Positions 44,113 through 53,154 of a DNA stretch of 54,984 bases are shown here, in pieces (position 1 is the first letter of the stretch; each line of letters begins with the position of its first letter). Source of the stretch: Paenibacillus senegalensis JC66 (GTDB lineage Bacteria; Bacillota; Bacilli; Paenibacillales; NBRC-103111); NCBI RefSeq assembly GCF_000285515.1, contig NZ_HE610957.1, positions 1,016,768-1,071,751 on the forward strand. The letters are read 5' to 3'. Below the pieces are notes generated by a model, which saw nothing but the letters and a program-made list of their open reading frames with translations, did no database searches and had not been told where the DNA came from. The position numbers were made by a program, and so were the translations under genes.

Positions 44113-44556
44113 TTAATTGAGGGATTGCTGAACGAGCTGATTAACCAGCTTACCGTCAGCGCGCCCCTTTAACTTGGGCATTAGGGCGCTCATCACCTTA
44201 CCCATATCCGCCTTGGAAGAAGCGCCTGTTTCTTGAATGGTCTGCAGTACAAGATCTTTAACCTCTTCTTCCGTCAGCTGCTGCGGGAGGTACTCGGAGA
44301 TGACGGCAATTTCAGCTTTCACGGCTTCTGCCAGGTCTTCACGCCCGGCTTTCTCGAAATCCTGGAGGGAATCTCTTCGCTGTTTGATCTCACGACTAAG
44401 TATATCAAGCACTTCGTTGTCATCCAACGTCCTTCGCTGATCGATTTCCAAATTTTTAATCGCAGAGCGGATCATTCGGATTACGGAGAGTCTGAATTTG
44501 TCCTGGCTCTTCATCGCTTGCTTCATATCTTCGTTCAATCGTTCACTTAAGCTCAT
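44113..44556 (-). CDS. yqeY: GatB/YqeY domain protein
   Basis: 147 residues: MSLSERLNEDMKQAMKSQDK, EIAVISEYLPQQLTEEEV and C-terminal SKADMGKVMSALMPKLKGRA are family hallmarks. The fold equals the tRNA-binding tail of GatB, but YqeY stands alone; its role is unknown, perhaps tRNA-related. Fifteen bases after rpsU, the conserved rpsU-yqeY pair. Confidence 0.95.
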   Translation of the reverse strand: MSLSERLNEDMKQAMKSQDKFRLSVIRMIRSAIKNLEIDQRRTLDDNEVLDILSREIKQRRDSLQDFEKAGREDLAEAVKAEIAVISEYLPQQLTEEEVKDLVLQTIQETGASSKADMGKVMSALMPKLKGRADGKLVNQLVQQSLN

Positions 44557-44570
44557 CTAGATAAGTCCTC

Positions 44571-44744
44571 CTAGAACTTGCGTTTCCGTGCTGCCTCAGA
44601 TTTCTTCTTGCGTTTAACGCTGGGTTTCTCGTAATGTTTGCGTTTCTTGACTTCTGCCAGCACGCCATCCTTGGCAATAGAACGCTTAAAGCGGCGAAGT
44701 GCAGCATCTATCGTTTCATTCTTACGAACTTTAGTTTCTGACAC
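44571..44744 (-). CDS. rpsU: 30S ribosomal protein S21
   Basis: 57 residues from a GTG after GGAGGG, giving [20 protein letters not shown], the usual S21 N-terminus; longer in-frame starts would add a non-homologous extension. Basic C-terminus [12 protein letters not shown]21 binds near the anti-Shine-Dalgarno region of 16S rRNA. A strong sigma A promoter lies 60-90 bases upstream. Confidence 0.97.
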   Translation of the reverse strand: MSETKVRKNETIDAALRRFKRSIAKDGVLAEVKKRKHYEKPSVKRKKKSEAARKRKF

Positions 44745-44803
44745 CAGATTTCCCTCCCTCCGAACAGACCGTCCAAGACGACAAAACACGGTTATCAAAC
44801 TTC

Positions 44804-44833
44804 ATTATATGTTAAAAAGAAAGCGGGTGTCAA
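44804..44833 (-). promoter_or_regulatory. Sigma A promoter of rpsU-yqeY
   Basis: Consensus TTGACA (44828-44833) and TATAAT (44804-44809) on the minus strand with an 18-base spacer, upstream of the S21 gene. Confidence 0.88.
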
Positions 44834-44955
44834 CCTACATCCTGGGTCGTGTTCGTTCTGTGAAGAAACCGGAATTATTGACCGTTTATCCCTGTCCTGT
44901 ACGCATCGTTTCCGTCCAAATCCACCAGCCTGAAGGATGCCGGATTGCTTGTATT

Positions 44956-45885
44956 CTAAAGAGGCAAACGGTAAGCCGGGACACCCGTAAAGGTCATGGC
45001 AACCGGAAGGATAAAGCCGTTGTCATCAAAATGGAGCCGGTCAATGCAGACAACACGATGATTGGCATCGGTTTCCGATAACGGTCTTCTATGATAGACG
45101 ATAAACCAATCATCGCTTCCCGGAATTTGGATCATTCCGTGATGCCCCGCTCCGGTGGCGACAGCCGGATTCTGCTGCAGGATTTTTGCAACTCGTGTAA
45201 AAGGTCCGAGAGGGGATGAGGATTTCGCATAGGCAACGGAGTATCCGGGCCCGCCCCAGCCACCTTCAGCCCACATAAAATAATAGCTCCCCTTTCTTTT
45301 GATCATGCAGGGGCCCTCAACAAAGCCCTGCGGGGTAATCTCCTTGAAGATTTCCCCGTCAGGAAATGCACCTAGGCTGGTCATATCCTCATTCAGCCTG
45401 ACTACGTTGCACCTTCCCCAGCCTCCATAATACAAATAGGCAGTGCCGTCATCGTCAATATAGACATGTGGATCTATCGGCTGGGCGCCATGGTGAAACT
45501 GGCCGATCAAAGGATAGCCGAGCGCGTCATGAAACGGCCCGTCGGGGCGATCGGAAACAGCGACGCCGATTCCGCCAAGCTCATCATTGCTCTGAATATC
45601 GTTGGCGGCAAAATAGTAATAATAGCGGCCGTTGCGCTCAATGGGCGAGGGGGCCCACATCGCCCGCTTCGCCCAAGGTACATGGCTGCGCTCAAGGATT
45701 CGCTCAACTTTGGTCCATTCTACAAGATCCTCCGAGTAAAAAGCATCGAAGCTGATCTGATCATCGTACGGAGCGGAACAAGTCGGATAAATCCAATAGC
45801 GCCCCTCGAAAATTCTTGCTTCGGGATCCGCATACCAGCCAGGTATAACAGGGTTCCCCGATGAGCGTTGATTACGGTCGTTCAT
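44956..45885 (-). CDS. Glycoside hydrolase family 43 enzyme
   Basis: 309 residues, a single five-bladed propeller domain without signal peptide, hence cytoplasmic. Catalytic acids can be placed: general base Asp in IPGWYADPEARIF, pKa-modulating Asp in QPIDPHVYIDDDGT, general acid Glu in GFVEGPCMIKRKGSYY. GH43 enzymes hydrolyse alpha-L-arabinofuranosides or beta-D-xylosides by inversion; the exact activity cannot be read here. Last gene of the carbohydrate locus, 43 bases after the GH38 gene, so it probably trims arabinose- or xylose-bearing oligosaccharides imported by the nearby ABC system. Confidence 0.9.
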   Translation of the reverse strand: MNDRNQRSSGNPVIPGWYADPEARIFEGRYWIYPTCSAPYDDQISFDAFYSEDLVEWTKVERILERSHVPWAKRAMWAPSPIERNGRYYYYFAANDIQSNDELGGIGVAVSDRPDGPFHDALGYPLIGQFHHGAQPIDPHVYIDDDGTAYLYYGGWGRCNVVRLNEDMTSLGAFPDGEIFKEITPQGFVEGPCMIKRKGSYYFMWAEGGWGGPGYSVAYAKSSSPLGPFTRVAKILQQNPAVATGAGHHGMIQIPGSDDWFIVYHRRPLSETDANHRVVCIDRLHFDDNGFILPVAMTFTGVPAYRLPL

Positions 45886-45928
45886 GCCTTCGTCCCCTCC
45901 CTTAATATTGCGTTAGCCGACCGCCGTC

Positions 45929-48900
45929 CTATTTATTTCCGGCTGGCTGCCTCAAGCCTGGTGCGAACTCTACCAAAAATGTTTTGATTTCATAGGGACG
46001 AATCTCGAACCGTAAGCGGCTATCCGCGTTTTTTTCTCCTGCCGGCCTTTCCAATAGATCGCATTCCTGCCACGATACAATCTTTAGGTCGCTGGAAAGC
46101 TCAACATGGTGCCGACCGCCAGCGAACTCATGCAGCCGCACTACAGCCAAGTCGGCATCTTCCGCTTTCTTGACCGTATCCACAACTATATAATCACAGG
46201 AGGAATGGAACAGCGAGAAAATACCGCGCTCATTAATTCCCCGGGTCACAGTTAGTGGATTATTCAGGTTCCATGCTTCGGCTACTGTGAAGCCCTCAAG
46301 CCAATCTCCTTTATGAGGCAGCAGTGAATAAGTAAACCGATGCTCGCCTTGATCCGCTTCCGTGTCCGGGTGGACAGCTGATTTAATAAGCGATAGGCGA
46401 AGCACATTGTCTTTAATGTCATAGCCGTATTTACAATCGTTCAGCAAGCTGACTCCGTATCCGTGCTCCGACAAGTCAGCCCATTGATGGCCGGCAGTTT
46501 CGAAGCGTGCCCAGTCCCAGCTCGTATTCCAGTGCGTCGGCCGCTTCACATTACCGAATTGAATGTCATAGGTCGCTTCCGTTGCCCGGACTTCTACCGG
46601 AAATGCTGTCTTCAACAGGCGCTGTCTTTCGTGCCAATCGATTTCCGTATAGAAGTCAATCCGTCTATGGGTGGTATATGCGATCATCTGCTGGCAAATC
46701 TTTGAACGATTGTACGTCCAGGTGAACTGAACGACCGCTCGCAGCGGCCCCTCCTCAATGACCTCCACTCTGACTAAATCGCTGATTTCTTCCTTCTTCT
46801 CCTGATAGAACAGATCGATATCCCAGGCTTCATGGGCCAGCGGCTTGTCTTCAAAAACCTGCAGCACATTGCCCTTTTGTCCGGCGGCCAGCACCTCGCG
46901 ATTGTTGTCCCTGTCGAAAATCCGGGTTAGCTGTCCATCGCTTCCCCATTCGATTTCATAGAACGGAGTGCGCAGGCCGGAAGGAAGCGTCTCGAACGGC
47001 GGCGAGGAATAAGAAGCATCCTCTCCACCGCTTGCAACAGGTCTTTGTCTCTCCGTCTGGGCTGCTGCAGCAGGAAGCTGTTTATAGCTAATAGTCTTCC
47101 AGCCCATTGCCGGAATGCCGGGAACTTCAACCAGCCATTTTGTGCCCGTAAACTGAGCCCGCAATGGCTCGCCGGTTGCGTCTGTCCAGCTTCCTTCCAC
47201 TGCCCCTTCGGCAGCCGGAATCACCGCGACATCGGCCCGTTCCCACGAAGTGGAATTATACACCGTATACATTTCCCCGCTTGCGCTATGCTCGCCAGCA
47301 CTACGGTTGTTAAGCAGCAGAGGGAAGGACGCATCGCGGACATCCCGCGCAATTTGCTCCGCTTCCTCGTATTCGAGCCGGCTGTCTTCATACACTTCAC
47401 GAATTGAGGAACCGGGGATGATATCGTGAAACTGATTGCGCAAAATGATCTTCCAGCCTTCATAAAGGTCCTTTTGCCTGTACAGGGGCCACCCTTTATC
47501 CACTGCAGCCGCAACGCCCAGCCACTCCGTCTCACGGTACAGCAATTCCAGCTTGCGGTTCATCCGTTTATTGTAAGCCTGGCTGGTGTATGTACCCCGG
47601 TGGTATTCCAGGTAAAGCTCACCATCCCAAGTATGGACATATTCATCCGTGGAATTGACCGCCTCCTGCAGTCTCTCAAAATAGTCATCGGCCCGGCCTG
47701 TTTTCACCTGCGGCAGACCCGGCATCGTATCCAGTCGCCTGCGCATCTCCAGCATCTCGCGGTTAACTCCGCCGCCGCCGTCACCGTATCCGTAAGAAAG
47801 CAGCAGCTCCTGATGCAAATTTTTGTCCCGGTAAGCATCCCAGATCCCTTTAACCGTTGCAGGCAAAATACGCCCGTTATAGGTATAGAACCATGAACCG
47901 GGCTTTGACCAGGGCTCCGGTGTCGTTATGAAGTGGGTCAATACCTCTGTCCCATCGATACCGCGCCAGCGGAACGTATCGTGAGGCATGCGGTTGTACT
48001 GGTTCCAGCTAATTTTGGTCGTCATGAATGTATCCAAGCCTGATTTCCGCAAGATTTGCGGCAGCGCCCAGCTGTAGCCAAAAACGTCCGGAAGCCATAG
48101 GTAACGGCACTCCACCCCGAATTCCTCGCGCAAAAATCTGGTTCCGTACAGAATTTGCCGCACAAGCGATTCTCCCGAAGTCAGATTGCAGTCCGCTTCC
48201 AGCCACATGCCGCCCCCGGCTTCCCAACGCCCTTCCTGCACTCTCTCGCGGATTTGGGCATAAATTTCCGGATAATCCTCTTTCATGTATTCGTACAGCT
48301 GTGGCTGCGTTTGCAGAAAAATATAATCCGGAAACATCTCCATCAATCGTAAAACCGTTGAGAAGGATCTGGCGCATTTTTCACGGGTGTGCTTCAGCTG
48401 CCACAGCCAGGCCACATCAATGTGTGTATGTCCGATGCAGGTCACGGTAACCGGGTGCTGTTTGCCAGTCTCGGCCAGCTCGCTCTTAAGCTCTGCAAGC
48501 GCTTGCCTAACACTTTCATAAAATGCCTCGTCACCCTTTTGCGACCAATCCAGTCTTTTGAGTGCGCGGTTTAACAAACTGAGCAATTGTATCCGCTCCG
48601 GCTGATTCGGATCAAGCACCTTTATGGTCTCTAAAGCTGCTCTGGACGTGTAATACAGGTCATCGGCGTCTTCATCCAGCCAGGCAACCTCTGCCAGCTG
48701 CACCGTATGCTCCTGCTCCTTTGGCGGTCCTCCTCCCTCCAAGCCGGACCACAGACGGAAAGAGAAGGAAACGGTTTGTCCTGCCAGGCTTGCAGGAAGG
48801 AACACTTCCTCATGATTGGAGTCAACGCCCTGGTACGGTTGACCGTTCAAAAATAACAGCGATTCAAACCCGGAGTTGTTGCCCCCGCCTGTTCGGCCAA

Positions 48901-49162
48901 AATCGAAACGGCCTACGGCTTTACGCCCTGTCCACTCTCTAGGAATGGTTACAGTGGTCATGAGCCAAGCGTACAGGTCCCTTCCTCTCCACTTTTCACC
49001 CACGCGGATTGTTCCTGCGCCTTCGCCTGCAGGCGGTTTGGCAGCGATATTACCCTCTGTGTCGATAATGATGGCAAATTCGGGAATACGGATAGCATCC
49101 CGGTAACGGTAGTTCTGCAGTTCCCTGATTCTTGCTTCCAGCTTCGCTTCAGTAAGGAACAT
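45929..49162 (-). CDS. Alpha-mannosidase, glycoside hydrolase family 38
   Basis: 1,077 residues. An N-terminal jelly-roll part (about 1-230) is followed by the GH38 catalytic domain: zinc ligands in VTCIGHTHIDVAWLW, the nucleophile Asp in LWLPDVFGYSWALPQIL, and TKISWNQYNRMPHDTF. The rest is the beta-sandwich C-terminal part. Retaining exo-alpha-mannosidase, cytoplasmic (no signal), acting on alpha-mannose of short glycans. Starts after GAGAGGAG, 94 bases downstream of the gntR-type regulator, which probably controls it. Confidence 0.95.
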   Translation of the reverse strand: MFLTEAKLEARIRELQNYRYRDAIRIPEFAIIIDTEGNIAAKPPAGEGAGTIRVGEKWRGRDLYAWLMTTVTIPREWTGRKAVGRFDFGRTGGGNNSGFESLLFLNGQPYQGVDSNHEEVFLPASLAGQTVSFSFRLWSGLEGGGPPKEQEHTVQLAEVAWLDEDADDLYYTSRAALETIKVLDPNQPERIQLLSLLNRALKRLDWSQKGDEAFYESVRQALAELKSELAETGKQHPVTVTCIGHTHIDVAWLWQLKHTREKCARSFSTVLRLMEMFPDYIFLQTQPQLYEYMKEDYPEIYAQIRERVQEGRWEAGGGMWLEADCNLTSGESLVRQILYGTRFLREEFGVECRYLWLPDVFGYSWALPQILRKSGLDTFMTTKISWNQYNRMPHDTFRWRGIDGTEVLTHFITTPEPWSKPGSWFYTYNGRILPATVKGIWDAYRDKNLHQELLLSYGYGDGGGGVNREMLEMRRRLDTMPGLPQVKTGRADDYFERLQEAVNSTDEYVHTWDGELYLEYHRGTYTSQAYNKRMNRKLELLYRETEWLGVAAAVDKGWPLYRQKDLYEGWKIILRNQFHDIIPGSSIREVYEDSRLEYEEAEQIARDVRDASFPLLLNNRSAGEHSASGEMYTVYNSTSWERADVAVIPAAEGAVEGSWTDATGEPLRAQFTGTKWLVEVPGIPAMGWKTISYKQLPAAAAQTERQRPVASGGEDASYSSPPFETLPSGLRTPFYEIEWGSDGQLTRIFDRDNNREVLAAGQKGNVLQVFEDKPLAHEAWDIDLFYQEKKEEISDLVRVEVIEEGPLRAVVQFTWTYNRSKICQQMIAYTTHRRIDFYTEIDWHERQRLLKTAFPVEVRATEATYDIQFGNVKRPTHWNTSWDWARFETAGHQWADLSEHGYGVSLLNDCKYGYDIKDNVLRLSLIKSAVHPDTEADQGEHRFTYSLLPHKGDWLEGFTVAEAWNLNNPLTVTRGINERGIFSLFHSSCDYIVVDTVKKAEDADLAVVRLHEFAGGRHHVELSSDLKIVSWQECDLLERPAGEKNADSRLRFEIRPYEIKTFLVEFAPGLRQPAGNK

Positions 49163-49256
49163 TAGGTTTCTCCTCTCACAGTTCTAATGTATGGCGATAA
49201 GCGGCTGCAAAAAAATCATAAAGCCCTTAAATTTCCGGAAAGACAGTTTCAGGCCT

Positions 49257-50375
49257 TTATTTCACCGGAGCGGTTGATTCTCTTTCGATCCATCGCACCG
49301 GGAAGGTTATATTTTCAGGAAGAGGCTTCCTGGCTTCCAGCAAATCAACAACCATCTGCGCCGCTTTTTGCCCTATTCCGTAAAAGTCCTGTTCAATTGT
49401 AGACAAGGGGATTTCCAAATGCTTAGTCAGCTCATGATTGTCGAAGCCAACAATCGATATATCTTGAGGCACCCGCACACCGGCATCGGCAGCGTACTTG
49501 AGCAAATCGATCGCAACCAGATCGTTCTCTGCCTGAATGGCGGTTACATCATATTGATGAAACAGCTCGAACAGTGATTTAAGCCATTCCGTCTTGTTGT
49601 TTCTCGCCTGCTCGATAGCATTAAGAATAACGATTCGGTTATCGACCTGTATCTGATTGTCCTTTAAAGCACGGCAGTAGCCGAAATACCGGTTCCTGAC
49701 AGAGGATGTGGACTCGATACTAACCGATGAGACAAAACCGATACGGCGGTGGCCCAGCTCAATCAGCTTGCTCGCCGCCATATACCCGCCAGCGAAATTG
49801 TCGGAAACTACACTGCCGATCGGTATGCTCTCAAAATTTTTATCAATCGTAACGATTGGATACTCCTCCAGGTACAGCGCATGGAGGACATCATAATTGT
49901 TGGTATCGTTAATCGGATAGAAAATGATACCCGGAATTCCTTGATCCCGCAGCGTCCGGATAAGCGATCGCTCATTCGCGCTATCCCCGCCGCTTTGGTG
50001 AATGCTCAGGTAATAGCCCTGGGAGTTCAGCAGGTTGGACGCTCCGCGAATATAATCTACCATTCCGCTTGCATCCTCGAACGGGAGGATCATAGAGACC
50101 AGCCTTTGAAGTCCGTCCTGAACGCTGCGCTTCAACGGGTCCGGCTTGATAGGCGCTTTCACATAGCTGCCGCTTCCCCGCTTGCGGTAAATGTAGCCAT
50201 GGCGCTCCAGCTCGGCCAAAGCTCTTCTAGACGTAATCCGGCTGACTTGAAACTGTTCTGCCAGTTCCGCTTCAGTCGGCAGCTGCTCATTCATTTGATA
50301 TTCCTGGCTCTCAATTTTCTCTCTTAAAAAATCATAAATAATACGGTAAAGAGATTTGTTTTCGTTGGTCACCAC
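49257..50375 (-). CDS. GntR-type transcriptional regulator with LacI/PBP-like effector domain
   Basis: 372 residues. N-terminal GntR winged helix: LYRIIYDFLREKIESQEYQM, LPTEAELAEQFQVSRITSRR, LERHGYIYRKRGSGSYVK. From about residue 85 on the protein is a periplasmic-binding-protein-like effector domain (GIPGIIFYPINDTNNYDVLH, RRIGFVSS, ISIVGFDNHELTKHL), the AraR design, usually binding a mono- or disaccharide. It likely represses its own gene and the neighbouring transport and hydrolase genes; the promoter of its own gene is flanked by an inverted repeat. Confidence 0.92.
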   Translation of the reverse strand: MVTNENKSLYRIIYDFLREKIESQEYQMNEQLPTEAELAEQFQVSRITSRRALAELERHGYIYRKRGSGSYVKAPIKPDPLKRSVQDGLQRLVSMILPFEDASGMVDYIRGASNLLNSQGYYLSIHQSGGDSANERSLIRTLRDQGIPGIIFYPINDTNNYDVLHALYLEEYPIVTIDKNFESIPIGSVVSDNFAGGYMAASKLIELGHRRIGFVSSVSIESTSSVRNRYFGYCRALKDNQIQVDNRIVILNAIEQARNNKTEWLKSLFELFHQYDVTAIQAENDLVAIDLLKYAADAGVRVPQDISIVGFDNHELTKHLEIPLSTIEQDFYGIGQKAAQMVVDLLEARKPLPENITFPVRWIERESTAPVK

Positions 50376-50426
50376 TATTCACATCCTATGACAGCATCTT
50401 TCGAAATGCCGCTTCGTTAAATACAT

Positions 50427-50468
50427 ATTATATAACAAATTATTTATCGTGTAAATTTTTGTTATATA
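50427..50468 (-). promoter_or_regulatory. gntR-type gene promoter with flanking inverted repeat (candidate operator)
   Basis: On the minus strand TTTACA (50450-50455) and TATAAT (50427-50432) with a 17-base spacer. Inverted half-sites TATATAACAAA (50429-50439) and TTTGTTATATA (50458-50468) overlap the -10 and lie just upstream of the -35, so a dimer bound here would block RNA polymerase. Autorepression by the encoded regulator is the likely meaning. Confidence 0.75.
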
Positions 50469-50536
50469 TTTTTATGTGGATAAATGGCTGTCCAACCTTA
50501 AGTGGAAGTAAAAATTTTCATTTTCCCCGCTTGCCT

Positions 50537-52144
50537 TTATTGCGCTTTATATCTTTCATACTGTGCCCGGCGAATCTCCAAATATTTCTCAGCTCCCATT
50601 CGATCAAGCGTATTCACATAGTTATCCCAGTCCCTATCCAAATCGGCCTCGCCTGTTATGAATTTGACCCGCATTTCGGTAATGTATTTGTTGATGTCGG
50701 TAAGAATTGCGTTTGTCTGCTTGCTCTCTTCTTCCGTAGGCGTAAAGGATGGCCATACTTCCTCCGGAGCGAACTGCTCCAATTCCTCTGCACTGGCTAA
50801 TATCTCTTCGTCCAAAGTTCTCCCTTTGACTGCCGTTCTTAATTCTGCAGGCGGCTCAACGTATGGGAAAAAGCCACCGTATACATTGTCTACATATTGA
50901 AAAGCTCCCAGCTGTACACCGCCTTTATAGTTTTTAATCTCATCGATATATTCCGGCTTTCCGTCCACCATATGATAAGTCTCTCCTTCAAGCCCGAAAT
51001 AACCGAATAAAGAGCCTTCTTCTCCATAGAAATAATCAACCCACTTGATCGTTTCTACCGGATATTGGTTTTTGTTCGTGATGGTAAAAGAAGAGGTGCC
51101 TCGCGTCGGAGGATCCATCCAGTTAACTACTTTATCTCCCTCGGGACCTTCCAGCACGTTGATGCCGATATAATTTTTATAGAGCTCCTCTCCGCCTATG
51201 TAATAGGGGTCTGCCCAGGAAAAGGCACCGACTCTCCCCTGAGCGGCATCCGCTACCCACTGTGCGTATTCATAACCGGAGTAGTTGTTCTGCGAAATCG
51301 AACCGTCATTCCACAGCTGGTTCATGTATCTCCATACTTCCTTATATTTGGGATCATTAAAAATCGTTTTCAGCTGGCCGTCCTTGTCTTTATAAATCCA
51401 GTTCCCTGCGGCCTTTCCTCCGCCGTTACCCATTCCGAAGCTGCCTAGTAGCTGTCTTTCCAGCGACCAATTAATGTTCCCGGATTCCATTACCCAGCCG
51501 TATTCATCGTTAGGATCACCGTTGCCGTTGGCATCCTCCGTTACGAATGCTTTCAAGGTATCCCGAAGCTCATCGGTCGTCTTGGGAACGGGCAGACCCA
51601 GATTATCCAGCCAAACTTTATTGATATATAACCGAATTGTCGAATAAGACTTCGCAAAATCTACGTAGGGCAAGGAGTAAATATGTCCGTCAGGCATCGT
51701 CAGCGTCTTTTTAATATCCGGATTCTCATCGAACAATTTTTTCAAATTCGGGGCATGCTCCTCAATTAAATCCTCAAGGGGTACAAATAGGCCCTGCTGC
51801 CCGTATTTAATTAATTCATCCTGGGAGAAGCCAAGCTGGTAGAAGGCGTCCGGCAGATCATTCGAGCCGAGAATAACATTTTTCCGCTCGTTAACGGCTC
51901 CGGAGGATATCTCCTCCCACTCTATTTTAATCCCGGTCATTTCCTCGTATTTTTTCCACATCCACAAATCCTTGGACGGCGGGCGCACATCATTATAACT
52001 GATCCGGGTAAACTTCAGCGTTATCCCGTCCTGTGCCGCTTCCTCCGGTGACTCGCTGGACGGCGACTCCCCGTTCCCCGTACATCCTGCCAAAGCTGTC
52101 GACACGGCCAGCAGCAACGCCAATACGTTCCATCTCTTGTTCAT
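50537..52144 (-). CDS. Extracellular solute-binding lipoprotein of a CUT1 sugar ABC transporter
   Basis: 535 residues from ATG 52144 behind GAGGTTGGGG; the in-frame ATG at 52219 would add an unlikely 25-residue extension. Lipobox LAGC at residue 19-22 after a short signal peptide (WNVLALLLAVSTA). The long, aromatic-rich binding protein resembles LplA/YtcQ-type family members that feed oligosaccharides of plant or yeast origin into cells of Paenibacillus. Downstream of both permease genes. The ATPase is not encoded here, as usual for CUT1 systems sharing an MsmX-type ATPase. Confidence 0.92.
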   Translation of the reverse strand: MNKRWNVLALLLAVSTALAGCTGNGESPSSESPEEAAQDGITLKFTRISYNDVRPPSKDLWMWKKYEEMTGIKIEWEEISSGAVNERKNVILGSNDLPDAFYQLGFSQDELIKYGQQGLFVPLEDLIEEHAPNLKKLFDENPDIKKTLTMPDGHIYSLPYVDFAKSYSTIRLYINKVWLDNLGLPVPKTTDELRDTLKAFVTEDANGNGDPNDEYGWVMESGNINWSLERQLLGSFGMGNGGGKAAGNWIYKDKDGQLKTIFNDPKYKEVWRYMNQLWNDGSISQNNYSGYEYAQWVADAAQGRVGAFSWADPYYIGGEELYKNYIGINVLEGPEGDKVVNWMDPPTRGTSSFTITNKNQYPVETIKWVDYFYGEEGSLFGYFGLEGETYHMVDGKPEYIDEIKNYKGGVQLGAFQYVDNVYGGFFPYVEPPAELRTAVKGRTLDEEILASAEELEQFAPEEVWPSFTPTEEESKQTNAILTDINKYITEMRVKFITGEADLDRDWDNYVNTLDRMGAEKYLEIRRAQYERYKAQ

Positions 52145-52181
52145 ACCCCAACCTCTTTTCCTGGTTATTTGTTCAGGCTGA

Positions 52182-53075
52182 TCAGCCTTTAATTGCACCA
52201 ACCAAAATTCCTTTTTCAAAAAATTTGGACAGCAGCGGGTACAAGACTAGCAAAGGAAGTGATGATATAACAACAACGGCGTATTTGAGTCCTTCCCGGA
52301 CGATCATTCGCTCGGCATACTGTTCATCGACAGCAATGGACAGCATATCGCTAAATTCATTCTTGATCAAAATTTCTCGCAGGATGAGCTGCAGCGGGAA
52401 CAATTCCCGGTTGGAAATGTAAATCATCGCCTCGAAATAGGAGTTCCAGTGGCCGACTCCATAAAATAAAATCATAACAGCGATAATAGGCGTTGATAGG
52501 GGCAGCACAATTTTGTACAAGAGCCGGATATCATTGCAGCCATCCACGTAGGCGCTTTCTTCAAGCTCCACAGGAATCCGGGTTTGGAAGTATGTCCTCA
52601 TAATAATCAGATTAAAAGCGCTGATCGCCCCTGGAAGCACGAGCACCCACATCGTATTGACGATTCCGAGCTGCTGATTGACCAAATAACTGGGAATCAA
52701 GCCTCCGCTGAAAAACATCGTAAACATGAACAAAAAGGTGAAGAAGCCTTTGCCGAAAAATCGTCTGCGGGACAGGGGATAAGCACCGCATACTGTCATA
52801 AAAATGTTGATTGAGGTGCCTACAAAGGTGTACAGAATAGTGTTCAGGTAACCGCGCCAAATGTCAGAGTTTTCAAATACAGTTGCATAGCTCTGCAGGT
52901 TAAATCCTTTTGGCCACAGCAGCAAGGGGCTGTCGTACATTAATCTCGGGTCGGACATCGAGGCGAAAACTACGAAAACAAGCGGATACAAGATGATTGC
53001 CGTAATTCCCAGGACAAGCACCAGGTTGACCAAGTCGAACCATTTTTCGGCCGGTGTTCGCTTTATATTGTTCAA
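52182..53075 (-). CDS. CUT1 ABC transporter permease (LplC/YtcP-like)
   Basis: 297 residues with six transmembrane helices and the cytoplasmic EAA loop ELEESAYVDGCNDIRLLYKIVLP (family pattern EAA..DG......I..P). Start ...ERTPAEKWFDLVNLVLVL is typical of the second permease of lpl-type systems. Preceded by the first permease gene and followed by the binding protein gene, so it forms the membrane channel with its neighbour. Confidence 0.93.
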   Translation of the reverse strand: MNNIKRTPAEKWFDLVNLVLVLGITAIILYPLVFVVFASMSDPRLMYDSPLLLWPKGFNLQSYATVFENSDIWRGYLNTILYTFVGTSINIFMTVCGAYPLSRRRFFGKGFFTFLFMFTMFFSGGLIPSYLVNQQLGIVNTMWVLVLPGAISAFNLIIMRTYFQTRIPVELEESAYVDGCNDIRLLYKIVLPLSTPIIAVMILFYGVGHWNSYFEAMIYISNRELFPLQLILREILIKNEFSDMLSIAVDEQYAERMIVREGLKYAVVVISSLPLLVLYPLLSKFFEKGILVGAIKG

Positions 53076-53154
53076 CGTGCTTTCACTCCTTTGCAGAGTT
53101 CCACGGGCAGTGCCGTCTCATGAGCAGAATTGCCGCATCCAAGCATTATCCGGG

